DNA from: Limimaricola litoreus
Lineage (GTDB): Bacteria; Pseudomonadota; Alphaproteobacteria; Rhodobacterales; Rhodobacteraceae
Direction: 5' to 3'
Assembly: GCF_024159025.1 (NCBI RefSeq)
Contig: NZ_JAMYXC010000210.1
Coordinates: 1 to 64,000, forward strand
Length of the DNA stretch: 64,000 nt
The notes under the pieces were generated by a model. The model did not search any database, had not been told where the DNA came from, and saw nothing but the letters and a program-made list of their open reading frames with translations. Both the position numbers and the translations under genes were made by a program. This document shows positions 33,070-42,234 of the stretch, in pieces; positions within the stretch are counted from its first letter, which is position 1, and every line of letters begins with the position of its first letter.

Positions 33070-33981
33070 TCAGACGACCGCGGCACCGCGCCGGTCGAGA
33101 AATATGGCATAGAGCGTATGTGAGCCACCGATGAAGAGCCGATTGCGATGCCGTTCTCCGAATGTCAGGTTCGAGACACGGTATGGTATGAGGATCTTGC
33201 CCATCAAATGCCCGTCTCGCGAAATGCAATGCACCCCGTCCGCCGCGCTCGACCATATATTGCCGTCCTCATCCACGGCCATGCCATCGCAATAGCCGGG
33301 AGATACGCGATGGAACATGCCTCCGCCCGAGAGCGCGTTATCGGTACCGATGTCGAAGACGCGGATGAATTGTTCGGGGTCGGGGCGGGTCTGATCGCCG
33401 CTTTCGGCGACGTAGAGCCGCGTTTCGTCCGGCGAAAAGGCAAGCCCGTTCGGTCCCGCAAAATCGCTCGCAGCAATGGTGACCTCGGAGGTGGCCGGAT
33501 CGAAGCAATATAGAGCCGGGGGCTGCTCGGAGAGCTGACGACCGCCTTCGTAGTCGTTCGAGATCCCATAGAGCGGATCGGTGAACCATATCGTTCCATC
33601 AGACTTCACGGCCACGTCGTTCGGCGCGTTGAGCCGCTTGCCCGCATGGCGATCAGCCAAGATGGAAATGCGACCGTCATATTCCGTACGGGTGACGCAG
33701 CGATGCCGGTGCGAGCAGGCGATCAGCCGGCCTTGTCGGTCACGGGCCTGACCGTTCGCATGGCCGGACGGGGCGCGGTGAACCGTTACCCCCTGATCTT
33801 CCGACCAACGCATGGTTCGATCACGCGGCAGGTCCTGGAACAACAGGCAGTTCCAGTCTCCCATCCAGACGAGACCTTCGATCCAGCGAAATCCGCTGGC
33901 GAGCTCTTCGAGACCGGCATTGGGCAAGAGATAGCCCGCGAAAGCGGCGTCGATGATCTCAAAGGGGTCGGAAAGGCTCAT
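33070..33981 (-). CDS. SMP-30/gluconolactonase/LRE-like protein
   Basis: A 303-residue six-bladed beta-propeller enzyme. Motifs: EGLVWMGDWNCLLFQDLPRD (N-terminal Glu metal ligand), GHANGQARDRQGRLIACSHR, LNAPNDVAVKSDGTIWFTDP (Asn ligand) and GPNGLAFSPDETRLYVAES, with a terminal Asp in CDGMAVDEDGN. These bind Ca/Zn and hydrolyse sugar lactones or similar esters. I chose the ATG at 33981 (MSLSDPFEI), 7 bases after the cupin gene's stop; the two genes are probably cotranscribed. Confidence 0.87.
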   Translation of the reverse strand: MSLSDPFEIIDAAFAGYLLPNAGLEELASGFRWIEGLVWMGDWNCLLFQDLPRDRTMRWSEDQGVTVHRAPSGHANGQARDRQGRLIACSHRHRCVTRTEYDGRISILADRHAGKRLNAPNDVAVKSDGTIWFTDPLYGISNDYEGGRQLSEQPPALYCFDPATSEVTIAASDFAGPNGLAFSPDETRLYVAESGDQTRPDPEQFIRVFDIGTDNALSGGGMFHRVSPGYCDGMAVDEDGNIWSSAADGVHCISRDGHLMGKILIPYRVSNLTFGERHRNRLFIGGSHTLYAIFLDRRGAAVV

Positions 33982-33988
33982 GAACACT

Positions 33989-34441
33989 TCACCCGAAGCG
34001 GCAGGGGGTGGTTTTGTCACGCGACGTATCGAACTGCACGATCATCAGTGTTGCCGGAAGATCTCCGACCGTGGTGGAGCGATGGCCCTTGCGGCCTTCC
34101 ACTTCCTCGCAGCCCTGGTCTTCACCGAACGAGATGTCGCCCGGGCCGAACTCCCGTCGGATTCCGTCCATCGCCTCCACCGACCATGTGCCACTCAGCG
34201 GAATGATCCATTGCGGTGCGGGGTTCTCGTGCCAGGCCCCGACCCACCCGACGGGAAGAACGGTCACCATGACGGTCATGCCGTCATGATGTTTACGACC
34301 TTGCCATTGCGGCGCGGCCCCCGGTTGGATGGCGGCAAGCTCGAAGTCGGTCATGGCGCATTCGACCTGGTGACTTATACCGTCCTCGTCGACATACAAA
34401 TGCCAATAGGCGACATTCGGCTTTGGTTTGTCTCTCTCCAT
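33989..34441 (-). CDS. Cupin-domain protein
   Basis: A 150-residue protein with a single cupin barrel: VGAWHENPAPQWIIPLSGTW (motif 1 region), FGPGDISFGEDQGCEEVEGRKGH (motif 2 with a late His). Metal ligands are fewer than in the classic cupin motif, so metal binding is uncertain. An AAAGGG site precedes the ATG at 34441. It leads the transcript with the SMP-30-like lactonase gene. Substrate unknown. Confidence 0.75.
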   Translation of the reverse strand: MERDKPKPNVAYWHLYVDEDGISHQVECAMTDFELAAIQPGAAPQWQGRKHHDGMTVMVTVLPVGWVGAWHENPAPQWIIPLSGTWSVEAMDGIRREFGPGDISFGEDQGCEEVEGRKGHRSTTVGDLPATLMIVQFDTSRDKTTPCRFG

Positions 34442-34761
34442 ACAAGTCACCCTTTCGGAGGTTGCCCCGGGCACGAAGGGGATATGTCAATGTCGCGGCT
34501 TGGCCTCCAGCTTCGAAAACATGCGTGTCGAATGCCGATGTCGGAATCTGAACCGTTGGAAAGAAGCTCGGGTTCCAACACTGCCGCGACCCGGAACGGG
34601 GCCCGGTGCGTCAGATCGGTTGCCGGAAAATGAATGGATCAGGGGCATGGGCGTCATTGCCGGATCCGTCGCCGCAGCCTTTCATCCCAATGTTCGGGCG
34701 CTGCGTTTCGGCCCGTGCCTTGCCGGCCAGCCTCGCGAACCTCCGGTTCGGCCAAGGGCGA
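34442..34761. other. Intergenic gap, 320 bases
   Basis: Between the end of a LysR gene and the start of the cupin gene, both on the minus strand. It should hold the cupin promoter, but I see no convincing -35/-10 pair, repeat or small gene. Confidence 0.5.
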
Positions 34762-35655
34762 TCAGGCGGTGTCCCGAAGATGCTCGATCAACCACCCGGC
34801 ACCGCTATCGAGCACGCTGCCGCGCCTGCGCATGATGCCAATCGGCCTGCGAAAGAGCGGATGATCGAAGGACAGGAATGTCAGCCGCCCTTCCAGATAC
34901 GGACAGGTCATGGCGACCGGCATCGCGGTCAGAAGGTCGGTGGCGGCGACGATCTCCAGCGCGGAGCCGGTTGCACCGGCTTCGCAGCCGATACGGATCT
35001 TTTCCAGGCCCGCCGCGAGAAGAGCCGCCTCGGTCTGTTGCCGCAGCAGGCTGCCGCGGGAATGCACCAGCCAGCTTTGCGTCTCGAGGTGACGGGCGGT
35101 CAACCTGTCGATCCGTGTGAGCGGGTGGTCCGCGCGGCACAACACCCCGATCCGGTCATCGATCAACGGCTCGAAATCCAGGCGCGCCTCCTGATCGATG
35201 AGATTTTGCGGGCCGATCAGCAGGTCGATCCTGCCCCGCGCCAGCATCGCCTGCAGATCCGGAACGAGACCCACCTGCAGGTCGAGGGTCCAGCTGGGAT
35301 GCGCCACGAGAAAGTTCGAGATCGCCTTGGTCAGGAACCGCCCCGATACGATCGGCGGCGCGCCCAGGCGAAGCTCTCCCCTCTGCCCTTCGGCCCAGAG
35401 GCTGGCCTGAACGCCCGCCTGTTCCTCGGCGGCCCGGATCGCCAGCCCGCTGCGGGCAAGGCGGCGCCCCAGCGCCGTGGGCAATGACCGCTTGCCGCTG
35501 CGCTCGAAGACCGGCGCGCCGAGGCGCGCTTCCAGCATTCGCATGTTGCGGCTCAGGGCCGGCTGCGTCAGGCCGAGCTCATCCGCCGCGGCCTGAAACG
35601 AGCCGGCCTCCAGGATCGCTGCCAGCTGCGCCAAATGTCGGGGGTCAATTTTCAT
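34762..35655 (-). CDS. LysR-family regulator divergent from the TAXI-TRAP/homogentisate operon
   Basis: A 297-residue LysR protein with the helix-turn-helix ILEAGSFQAAADELGLTQPAL, then SRNMRMLEARLGAP, and the effector domain from about residue 92 (LRLGAPPIVSGRFLTKAI). It is divergent from the TRAP-sulfatase-homogentisate operon with an 89-base AT-rich gap, the classic LysR arrangement, so it probably senses the operon's aromatic substrate or an intermediate. Confidence 0.87.
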   Translation of the reverse strand: MKIDPRHLAQLAAILEAGSFQAAADELGLTQPALSRNMRMLEARLGAPVFERSGKRSLPTALGRRLARSGLAIRAAEEQAGVQASLWAEGQRGELRLGAPPIVSGRFLTKAISNFLVAHPSWTLDLQVGLVPDLQAMLARGRIDLLIGPQNLIDQEARLDFEPLIDDRIGVLCRADHPLTRIDRLTARHLETQSWLVHSRGSLLRQQTEAALLAAGLEKIRIGCEAGATGSALEIVAATDLLTAMPVAMTCPYLEGRLTFLSFDHPLFRRPIGIMRRRGSVLDSGAGWLIEHLRDTA

Positions 35656-35744
35656 ACCAGAATGATATATATGTCCGTAATAAAGTCATTATAATTTATG
35701 TGACGCCGGCGCTAGCGTGAGATCGGCATCTTTGGGAGGAGATC
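35656..35744 (+). promoter_or_regulatory. Divergent AT-rich promoter region of the TAXI-TRAP operon
   Basis: An AT-rich block contrasting with its GC-rich surroundings. TATAAT (35690-35695) is a good -10 on the plus strand, without a good -35, as in activator-dependent LysR promoters. AATGA and TCATT form a loose inverted repeat across it. Confidence 0.5.
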
Positions 35745-36758
35745 ATGATTCGTATTTCAGCACTGCCGCGCGCACTCGTTGGCATGGTTCTTGCAGCCGG
35801 TCTGGCCGCGCCCGCCACGGCCCAGATTTACAAGGGCGAAACCGCCGGGGTCGGGGACCCGGTTCACACGATGTTCGTGTCCTTCGTCAATCAGGCCCGC
35901 AAATCGGATATTCAGATCCAGGTCAACGCGGGACAGACCCTGACCAAATCGATGCTCAACGGCGCCAAGGGCGAGCTGGCCTTCTTCTCGGCCGTGCCTT
36001 CGCTCGTGCCCCTGATGCAGGCGGGCGAAGCCATGTATGCGCCGATCTCGGAGGCGCCCGAGCTGGCCGAGAACCTGCGCGCCATCCTGGGCTTCCAGGC
36101 CGGGGCCTACCACCCGGTCACGCTGGACGGCTCGGGTATCGAAAGCTGGCAGGACATCGAAGGCAAGTCGGTCTTCACCGGCCCGCCTGCGGGTTCGGCC
36201 TCGGCGACATCCGAAGCGTTGATCCGGGCGATCACCGGTTTCGAGCCCAACGAGGATTACACGGCCGTGCGGCTGAGCTGGGGCGAGGGCGACGACGCCC
36301 TGTCCGATGGCAAGATCGACATGATGATCCGCCCCGCAGAGGTCGGCTCGGCGAACATCGAGCAGTTCGGCCTTTCGGGGCGCTTCCGGCTGCTGTCCAT
36401 CCCGCCCGAGGCCGCAGAGCAGGAGGAGACCCGTCGCATCTTCGGTCAACCGGGCCGCGGCATGACCTCCTTCGACGGCACGCTCTACAAGGGCCAGCTC
36501 ACCGAGGGCGATATCACCGCGCTGGGGTTCTACCAGTTCATCGGCACCCATGAAAGCATGTCCGAGGATGTCGTCTACGAGGTCACCAAGGCCTTCTGGG
36601 AAAACCTCGAAGAAGTTCAGAGCAGCGCCCAGTTCCTGCGCGAAGTGACCCCCGAGACGGCCTTTGTCGGGGTCAACGTGCCGCTGCATCCGGGCGCGCT
36701 GCGCTACTACGACGAGGCGGGCTTCGAGATCCCCGCCGAGCTGCGCACGGACAGCTGA
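35745..36758 (+). CDS. TAXI-family TRAP transporter solute-binding protein
   Basis: A 337-residue exported receptor with a Sec signal (ALVGMVLAAGLAAPATAQ). The mature start QIYKGETAGVGDPVHTMF and the pattern GPPAGSASATSEALIRAITG fit the TAXI subclass of TRAP receptors, which bind small carboxylates. It is the first gene of the operon and is followed by a strong hairpin (36768-36793) before the permease gene, as often found where the receptor is made in excess. Confidence 0.87.
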   Translation: MIRISALPRALVGMVLAAGLAAPATAQIYKGETAGVGDPVHTMFVSFVNQARKSDIQIQVNAGQTLTKSMLNGAKGELAFFSAVPSLVPLMQAGEAMYAPISEAPELAENLRAILGFQAGAYHPVTLDGSGIESWQDIEGKSVFTGPPAGSASATSEALIRAITGFEPNEDYTAVRLSWGEGDDALSDGKIDMMIRPAEVGSANIEQFGLSGRFRLLSIPPEAAEQEETRRIFGQPGRGMTSFDGTLYKGQLTEGDITALGFYQFIGTHESMSEDVVYEVTKAFWENLEEVQSSAQFLREVTPETAFVGVNVPLHPGALRYYDEAGFEIPAELRTDS

Positions 36759-36767
36759 CGCACCGCT

Positions 36768-36793
36768 CCCGTCCGCGCTCCGGCGCGGGCGGG
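36768..36793 (+). terminator. Hairpin between binding-protein and permease genes
   Basis: CCCGTCCGCGC pairs with GCGCGGGCGGG (11 pairs including one G-U) around a 4-base loop. No T-run follows, so it more likely shields the 3' end of the receptor message or weakly attenuates readthrough than ends transcription. Confidence 0.5.
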
Positions 36794-36825
36794 ACCCTCG
36801 GCCCCCAATGAAAGGAAGGTCTGTC

Positions 36826-38784
36826 ATGACCGTGCAGAGCCCTGCTCTCGGCGCGTTCTCCCGCGTCTTGTTCATCGCCGGCACGCTGGCCTGTCTCGGG
36901 TTGGGCGTGATCGCGCTCTATACCTCGGGCCTCGGTCTGCTCGATCCCAAGTTGCACCGGGCCGGCGGCTTCGCGCTGGCGCTCGTCGCGGGGGTTGCGG
37001 CAGCGCGGCGCAAGCGGCTGGACACGGTTCGGACCGACCGCGATCTGAACCGCGACGCGCCGCCCCCCCGGCACGGCGCGGAGCTGCTGCATGCGGTCAT
37101 CGACGTCGCGATGCTGCTGGCGGGGCTCTGGTCGATCTGGAGCTTCCTGCAGGTGCAGACCCTGATGGAAACGGCGCTCTACGACGTCTCGACACGTGAC
37201 GCCTGGCCGGCCCTGGCAGGCTTGGTGGTGTTCCTCGAACTGTGCCGCAGGCTCTGGGGCTGGGGCCTGTTCAGCGTCGGCGCGCTGGCGGTGCTCTACC
37301 TGCTTTTCGGACAGGACCTGCCCGGCATCCTCGCCCATAGCGGCTTCGGCCTCGACGAGATGGCCGAGAACCTGTGGTACAATACCAACAAGGGTGTGTT
37401 CGGCTCGATCACCAACATCGTGCTGACCACGGTCTTCATCTTCATCATCTTCGGTGCCCTGCTCGAAGGCACGGGTGCGGGCGATACGCTCCTGAAATTC
37501 GCCTTTCTCGCCACGCGGCGCACCCGCGGCGGCCCGGCCCATGCCGCGATCCTCGCCTCCTCGCTCTTCGGCACCATGTCGGGCTCAACCGTGGCCAACA
37601 TCGTGGGCACCGGCACCTTCACCATCCCGATGATCAAGAAACGGGGCTTCTCGCCCACCTTCGCCGCAGGCATCGAGGCGACCGCTTCCTCGGGCGGGCA
37701 GATCATGCCGCCGATCATGGGCGCGGCCGCGCTGGTCATGGCCGATCTCACCGGGGCGGGATACCTCAACATCATCATCGCCGCGCTCGTGCCAGCATTG
37801 TTCTATTACTTCAGCCTGTTCTGCGCCGTCACCGTCGAGGCGCGTCGACAGGGGATCGAGGTCCAGCCGGTCAGGACCGAAGACCGCATCACCCGCATCG
37901 ACATGATCAATTCGGTGCTGTTTCTCGGCCCGATCGCGACGGTCATCGCCGCCCTGCTCATAGGGCTGTCCACCTCCTCGGCCGGCTTTTACGCCACGGT
38001 CGTCCTCGTGGCCCTCTCGGTGATCAATCCCGAGGTGCGCCGCGACCCGATGCGCCTGTGGCGGTCCTTCATCGGCGGCAGCGCGGCGGGCGCTTCGCTG
38101 CTGATCGCGATCGCGGCGATCGGCATCCTCGTGGGATCGCTCGACTCGACCGGGCTCGGCCTCAAGCTTGCCAATGTCATCGGCGCGATCCGGGGCGACA
38201 GCCTGTTCTCGGCCCTGCTCGTGGCCATGATCGGTGCGCTGGTGCTCGGCATGGGCATGCCGACGCTGCCCGCCTATCTCATCATCATCCTGGTGATGGG
38301 CCCGGCCATCCAGGCGCTGGGGCTGTCGATGCTGACGGCGCATATGTTCGTCTTCTACTACGGCGTGGCCTCCTCGCTCACCCCTCCGGTGGCGATCGCG
38401 GCCTATGCGGCGGCGCCGATCGCCGGGGCAAACCCGCTGATGACGGCATTGATGTCCTTCCGCCTCGGCATGGCGAAGTTCATCATTCCTTTCATCTTCG
38501 TCTACTACCCGACCCTGCTGATCGTCGAGGAATTCCACCTAGGGGCTTTCGTATGGATCGTCCTGCGCAGCTGCCTGTGCATCTGGCTCTTCTCCTCGGC
38601 CCTCTCGGCGCATGACCAGGGCCGCCTGACCGCCGTCGAAGTGGGTCTGCGCTTCGTGACCGCCTTCATGTGCCTGATCGCGAGCCCTGCCATCCACCTG
38701 CCAGCGATCGCCGCCGGCGTGGCGCTGATCCTCTTCGATCTGCGCCGCGTTCCCGCCCCCACCCCCTACAAGGAGGCCCGCTGA
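36826..38784 (+). CDS. TAXI-TRAP transporter fused permease (small plus large subunit)
   Basis: A 652-residue membrane protein. An N-terminal part with about four helices corresponds to the small (DctQ-like) subunit, and the rest is the DctM-like large subunit, with the TAXI-type signature GSTVANIVGTGTFTIPMIKK followed by EATASSGGQIMPPIMGAAAL. The later GMGMPTLPAYLIIILVMGP is the second matching hairpin. It imports the receptor's ligand using a Na+ or H+ gradient. Start is the ATG at 36826, 7 bases after AAAGGAAGG; earlier in-frame ATGs are inside or just after the receptor gene. Confidence 0.88.
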   Translation: MTVQSPALGAFSRVLFIAGTLACLGLGVIALYTSGLGLLDPKLHRAGGFALALVAGVAAARRKRLDTVRTDRDLNRDAPPPRHGAELLHAVIDVAMLLAGLWSIWSFLQVQTLMETALYDVSTRDAWPALAGLVVFLELCRRLWGWGLFSVGALAVLYLLFGQDLPGILAHSGFGLDEMAENLWYNTNKGVFGSITNIVLTTVFIFIIFGALLEGTGAGDTLLKFAFLATRRTRGGPAHAAILASSLFGTMSGSTVANIVGTGTFTIPMIKKRGFSPTFAAGIEATASSGGQIMPPIMGAAALVMADLTGAGYLNIIIAALVPALFYYFSLFCAVTVEARRQGIEVQPVRTEDRITRIDMINSVLFLGPIATVIAALLIGLSTSSAGFYATVVLVALSVINPEVRRDPMRLWRSFIGGSAAGASLLIAIAAIGILVGSLDSTGLGLKLANVIGAIRGDSLFSALLVAMIGALVLGMGMPTLPAYLIIILVMGPAIQALGLSMLTAHMFVFYYGVASSLTPPVAIAAYAAAPIAGANPLMTALMSFRLGMAKFIIPFIFVYYPTLLIVEEFHLGAFVWIVLRSCLCIWLFSSALSAHDQGRLTAVEVGLRFVTAFMCLIASPAIHLPAIAAGVALILFDLRRVPAPTPYKEAR

Positions 38785-40355
38785 TGACCAAGCGCCCCAA
38801 TTTCCTGTTCATCATCACCGACCAGCATCGCGCGGATCATCTGGGCTGCTACGGGAACCGGGTCGTGAAGACCCCCAACATCGACGGCATCGCCGCGCGG
38901 GGCACGCGGTTCGAGCGGTTCTACGTGGCCAATCCGATCTGCATGCCCAACCGGGCCTCGATCATGACCGGGCGCATGTGCTCGGTGCATGGCGCCCGTC
39001 ACAACGGCATCCCGCTGTCGCGCAACCATACCACCTTCGTGGAGCTTCTGCGCGACGCCGGCTATCGCACCGGGCTGATCGGCAAGTCGCACCTGCAGAG
39101 CTTCACAGGGCTTCCGGCAAGCAACACCTTCGTGCCGCAGCCGGGCAAGCATGTTCCCGCGCCGCATCTGCGCGACGCTTTCAAGGACAATCGTCACTCC
39201 GAGGCATACGACCTCGAACATGTCGGCAAGTGGGACAAGCCGCTGGCGGATCGCGCGGGGGGCGATTTCTACGGCTTCGAGCATGTCGAGGTCGCCGCCG
39301 ACCATGCCGATCAGGCCTCCGGCGACTACCTGCTCTGGGCGCGCAGCCAGCGGCCCGATTTCGACAGCCTCACCGGGCCGGAGAACGCGCTGCCGGACGA
39401 CCGGATCAGGGCGCCCCAGGCCTGGCGCACGGCCGTCCCGGAGGAGCTCTACTCGACCAGCTGGGTCGCTGATCGCAGCGCCGCATGGCTCGATCAGCGG
39501 GCACAAGAAGATGCGCCCTTCTTTTTGCAGATGTCCTTTCCCGATCCGCATCACCCTTTCACGCCGCCGGGGCGCTACTGGGACATGTACGATCCCGATC
39601 AAATCGAACTGCCGCCTTCCTTCGGCAAGAACGCATTGAAGCCGGTCCGCGCCATGCGAGAAGCGATGGAGAAGGGCACCGACCCGCGCGACAATCAAAG
39701 CCCTTTCGCGGTGACCGAGGACGAGGCACGGGCGATCATCGCCCTCACCTACGGCATGATCAGCATGATCGACGACGCGATCGGTCGGGTGCTGGACCGG
39801 CTCGACGCGCTGGGGCTGGCCGAGGACACCGTGGTGATCTTCACCTCCGATCACGGCGATTACATGGGCGATCACGGGCTGATGCTGAAGCTGCTTTTGC
39901 ACTACCAAGGCGTCGTCCGCGTCCCCTTCATCTGGAGCGACCCGCAGGCCCCGCGCCAATCGCAGGTCTCGGACGACCTGTCGTCTTCGATCGACATCGC
40001 CTCCACCATTCTCGCCCGCGCCGGGGTGCAGGGGTTCAACGGCATGCAGGGCCGCGACCTGTTTGGCGACCCGCCGCCGGAGGCGGTGATCGTCGAAGAG
40101 GACAGCCAGCGCGTGATGACCGGCTTCGACCGCCCGCAGCGCGTGCGCACGATGATCACCGAGCGTTACCGCATGTCCCTGCGCCACGGCGAGGACTGGA
40201 ACGAACTCTACGACCTGCAGACCGATCCCGGCGAGATGCACAACCTCTATGACGACGAAGCCCATGCCGCGATCAGGGCGCGACTGACCGAGACCATGCT
40301 GCGCCGCATGGTGGCCTTGCAGGACCGCGCACCGCTTCCGGCCTACCGGGCCTGA
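38784..40355 (+). CDS. Cytoplasmic sulfatase (formylglycine type)
   Basis: A 523-residue alkaline-phosphatase-superfamily enzyme. FLFIITDQHRADHLGCYGN supplies N-terminal metal ligands, CMPNRASIMTGR (near residue 57) is the CxPxR signature in which the Cys is turned into formylglycine, and FTSDHGDYMGDHG (near residue 354) gives the second metal cluster. There is no signal peptide, so it acts in the cytoplasm. The family includes arylsulfatases, choline sulfatases and phosphonate monoester hydrolases. Its start overlaps the permease stop by 1 base and it precedes a SulP transporter and homogentisate genes, so a sulfated aromatic is the likely substrate. Confidence 0.87.
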   Translation: MTKRPNFLFIITDQHRADHLGCYGNRVVKTPNIDGIAARGTRFERFYVANPICMPNRASIMTGRMCSVHGARHNGIPLSRNHTTFVELLRDAGYRTGLIGKSHLQSFTGLPASNTFVPQPGKHVPAPHLRDAFKDNRHSEAYDLEHVGKWDKPLADRAGGDFYGFEHVEVAADHADQASGDYLLWARSQRPDFDSLTGPENALPDDRIRAPQAWRTAVPEELYSTSWVADRSAAWLDQRAQEDAPFFLQMSFPDPHHPFTPPGRYWDMYDPDQIELPPSFGKNALKPVRAMREAMEKGTDPRDNQSPFAVTEDEARAIIALTYGMISMIDDAIGRVLDRLDALGLAEDTVVIFTSDHGDYMGDHGLMLKLLLHYQGVVRVPFIWSDPQAPRQSQVSDDLSSSIDIASTILARAGVQGFNGMQGRDLFGDPPPEAVIVEEDSQRVMTGFDRPQRVRTMITERYRMSLRHGEDWNELYDLQTDPGEMHNLYDDEAHAAIRARLTETMLRRMVALQDRAPLPAYRA

Positions 40356-40370
40356 GGCCCGGTCCGATAC

Positions 40371-40399
40371 GGTCCCGCCCGGCCCGCCGGGCCGGACCG
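40371..40399 (+). other. GC-rich hairpin between sulfatase and SulP genes
   Basis: CCGGCCC pairs with GGGCCGG around GCC (40379-40395), extended by CGGT/ACCG with a 5-base bulge. No T-run follows, so it is more likely an mRNA stability element than a terminator. Confidence 0.4.
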
Positions 40400-40416
40400 A
40401 GAGGGAGGAGACCCGC

Positions 40417-42234
40417 ATGCCGATGACATCGAAGGCGCTCGTGGCGCGGCTCGATCCGCGGCGGCCCTGGTTCGCCGAGGTCGACCGGACCGCTCTGCGT
40501 CACGACCTTCTGGCGGGGTTGACCAACGCGACCGTGGTTCTGCCTCAGGGCATCGCCTTCGCGATCATCGCCGGTCTGCCGCCGCGCTACGGGCTCTATA
40601 CCGCCATCGTGGTGACACTCGTCGCCGCCTTTTGGGGCTCGTCCCGGGTGATGGTCTCGGGGCCTACCACGGCGATCTCGGCCGTGCTCTTTGCGACACT
40701 CGGCGCGCTGGCCCTGCCCGGATCGGCCGAATACGTCGCTTTGGCGCTGACCCTGACCTTGATGGTCGGCGCGCTGCAGCTCGCGGCCGGGCTGCTGGGA
40801 GCGGGGGCGATCATCGCCTTCATCTCGCATTCGGTCATCATCGGGTTCACCGCCGCCGCCGCGCTGCTGATCGCGGCGACGCAGCTGGCACCGGCCCTGG
40901 GCCTGCCGACACAGGGGGGCGATGCGCTGCAGCGGCTGACCGGCACCTTCTCGGCACTGCCCGACATCGCGCCCCTGGCGCTGTCGATCTCGATCGGAAC
41001 GCTCGCGGTGCTTCTGGGTCTGGGCCGTCTCGATCGACGTATCCCGGCCTACATGATCGCGCTTGCCGGGGCCGGGTTGCTGGGCTGGGCGGTCGATGCC
41101 GAGGCGCGCGGCATCGCGATGTTCGCGCCGCTCGGCGTGATCACCCCCGCGTTCCGGGCCCCCGATCTCGATCTGGCGATGGTCATGACGATGATCCCCG
41201 GAGCCGTCGCAATCGCTTTCGTCGGGCTGCTCGAAGCGATCTCGATCGGCCGCGCCTTCGCGATCCGGCGCGAGGAACGCTACGACGCGGACCAGGAGAT
41301 GGTGGGGCAGGGCCTGTCCAACATGATCGGCAGCCTGTTCCAGTGCTACGCCGGGTCGGGTTCGTTCACCCGCTCGGGGCTCAACGCCGAAAGCGGCGCG
41401 CGCACGCCCTTGGCAGCGATCTTCGCTGCCGGTTTCCTGCTGGTCCTGCTCGTCCTCGTGGCGCCGCTGGTGCGCTACATTCCGGTGCCGGCGATGGCCG
41501 CGATCATCCTGCATGTCGCCTGGCGGCTGGTCGATCTGGCCGAGATCCGGCACATCATCGCCACCAGCCGCACCGAGACCGTGATCCTGCTGGCCACTTT
41601 CGGCACCGGCGTGATCTCCGAACTGACCTTCGCGATCATGGTCGGCGCCTTCGCCTCGCTTGCCGCCTTTCTCTATCAGAGCGCGCGGCCGATCGTCGCC
41701 GTCGGCGCCCCCGTGACCGAGCCCGGCGGCCGGCGCGCCTTTGCCAATGCGCATCTGCACGGGCTCGACCAATGTCCGCAGATCTCCATGACCCGGCTCG
41801 AAGGGCCGCTCTTCTTCGCGTCGGTCGAGCATGTCGAGAGGGAGTTGCGCCGGATCGACGCGCGCGATGGCGCCAAGACCCGCATTCTGTCGCTCAAGGG
41901 CACGGGAAAGATCGATCTCGCCGGCGCCGATTTCATCCTAAAGGAGGCGCGCCGCGCCCGGCGCATGGGGTTGGGGTTCCTGCTGATCGCCGCCAACCCG
42001 GACATCATTGACGTGCTGCGCCGGCTTGGCGTGCTCGACGCGCTCGGCGCGCGCAACGTTCACGCCCACAAATCCGATGCCATCCGCGAGGCGGTCGCAC
42101 AGGCGCGCGACACGGTCTGCGCGCGCTGCAGCCTTCGCGTCTATCACGAATGCGCCGGCAAACCCGGCCCGCCCGCCCCCCGCGCGGCCACCGTCCGCGC
42201 CCCCGCTTCTTTCGTCCAAGGAGGAACACCATGA
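40417..42234 (+). CDS. SulP-family anion transporter with STAS domain
   Basis: A 605-residue permease. The N-terminal transporter domain has [20 protein letters not shown] and [13 protein letters not shown], the hallmarks of SulP/SLC26 proteins, and about 12-14 helices. The C-terminal STAS domain runs from about residue 450 to 565. A short tail with [12 protein letters not shown] could bind a metal. SulP proteins move sulfate, bicarbonate or organic anions. Next to a sulfatase it most simply handles the released sulfate, or exchanges it for the imported substrate. Its end overlaps the next gene start by 4 bases. Confidence 0.87.
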   Translation: MPMTSKALVARLDPRRPWFAEVDRTALRHDLLAGLTNATVVLPQGIAFAIIAGLPPRYGLYTAIVVTLVAAFWGSSRVMVSGPTTAISAVLFATLGALALPGSAEYVALALTLTLMVGALQLAAGLLGAGAIIAFISHSVIIGFTAAAALLIAATQLAPALGLPTQGGDALQRLTGTFSALPDIAPLALSISIGTLAVLLGLGRLDRRIPAYMIALAGAGLLGWAVDAEARGIAMFAPLGVITPAFRAPDLDLAMVMTMIPGAVAIAFVGLLEAISIGRAFAIRREERYDADQEMVGQGLSNMIGSLFQCYAGSGSFTRSGLNAESGARTPLAAIFAAGFLLVLLVLVAPLVRYIPVPAMAAIILHVAWRLVDLAEIRHIIATSRTETVILLATFGTGVISELTFAIMVGAFASLAAFLYQSARPIVAVGAPVTEPGGRRAFANAHLHGLDQCPQISMTRLEGPLFFASVEHVERELRRIDARDGAKTRILSLKGTGKIDLAGADFILKEARRARRMGLGFLLIAANPDIIDVLRRLGVLDALGARNVHAHKSDAIREAVAQARDTVCARCSLRVYHECAGKPGPPAPRAATVRAPASFVQGGTP

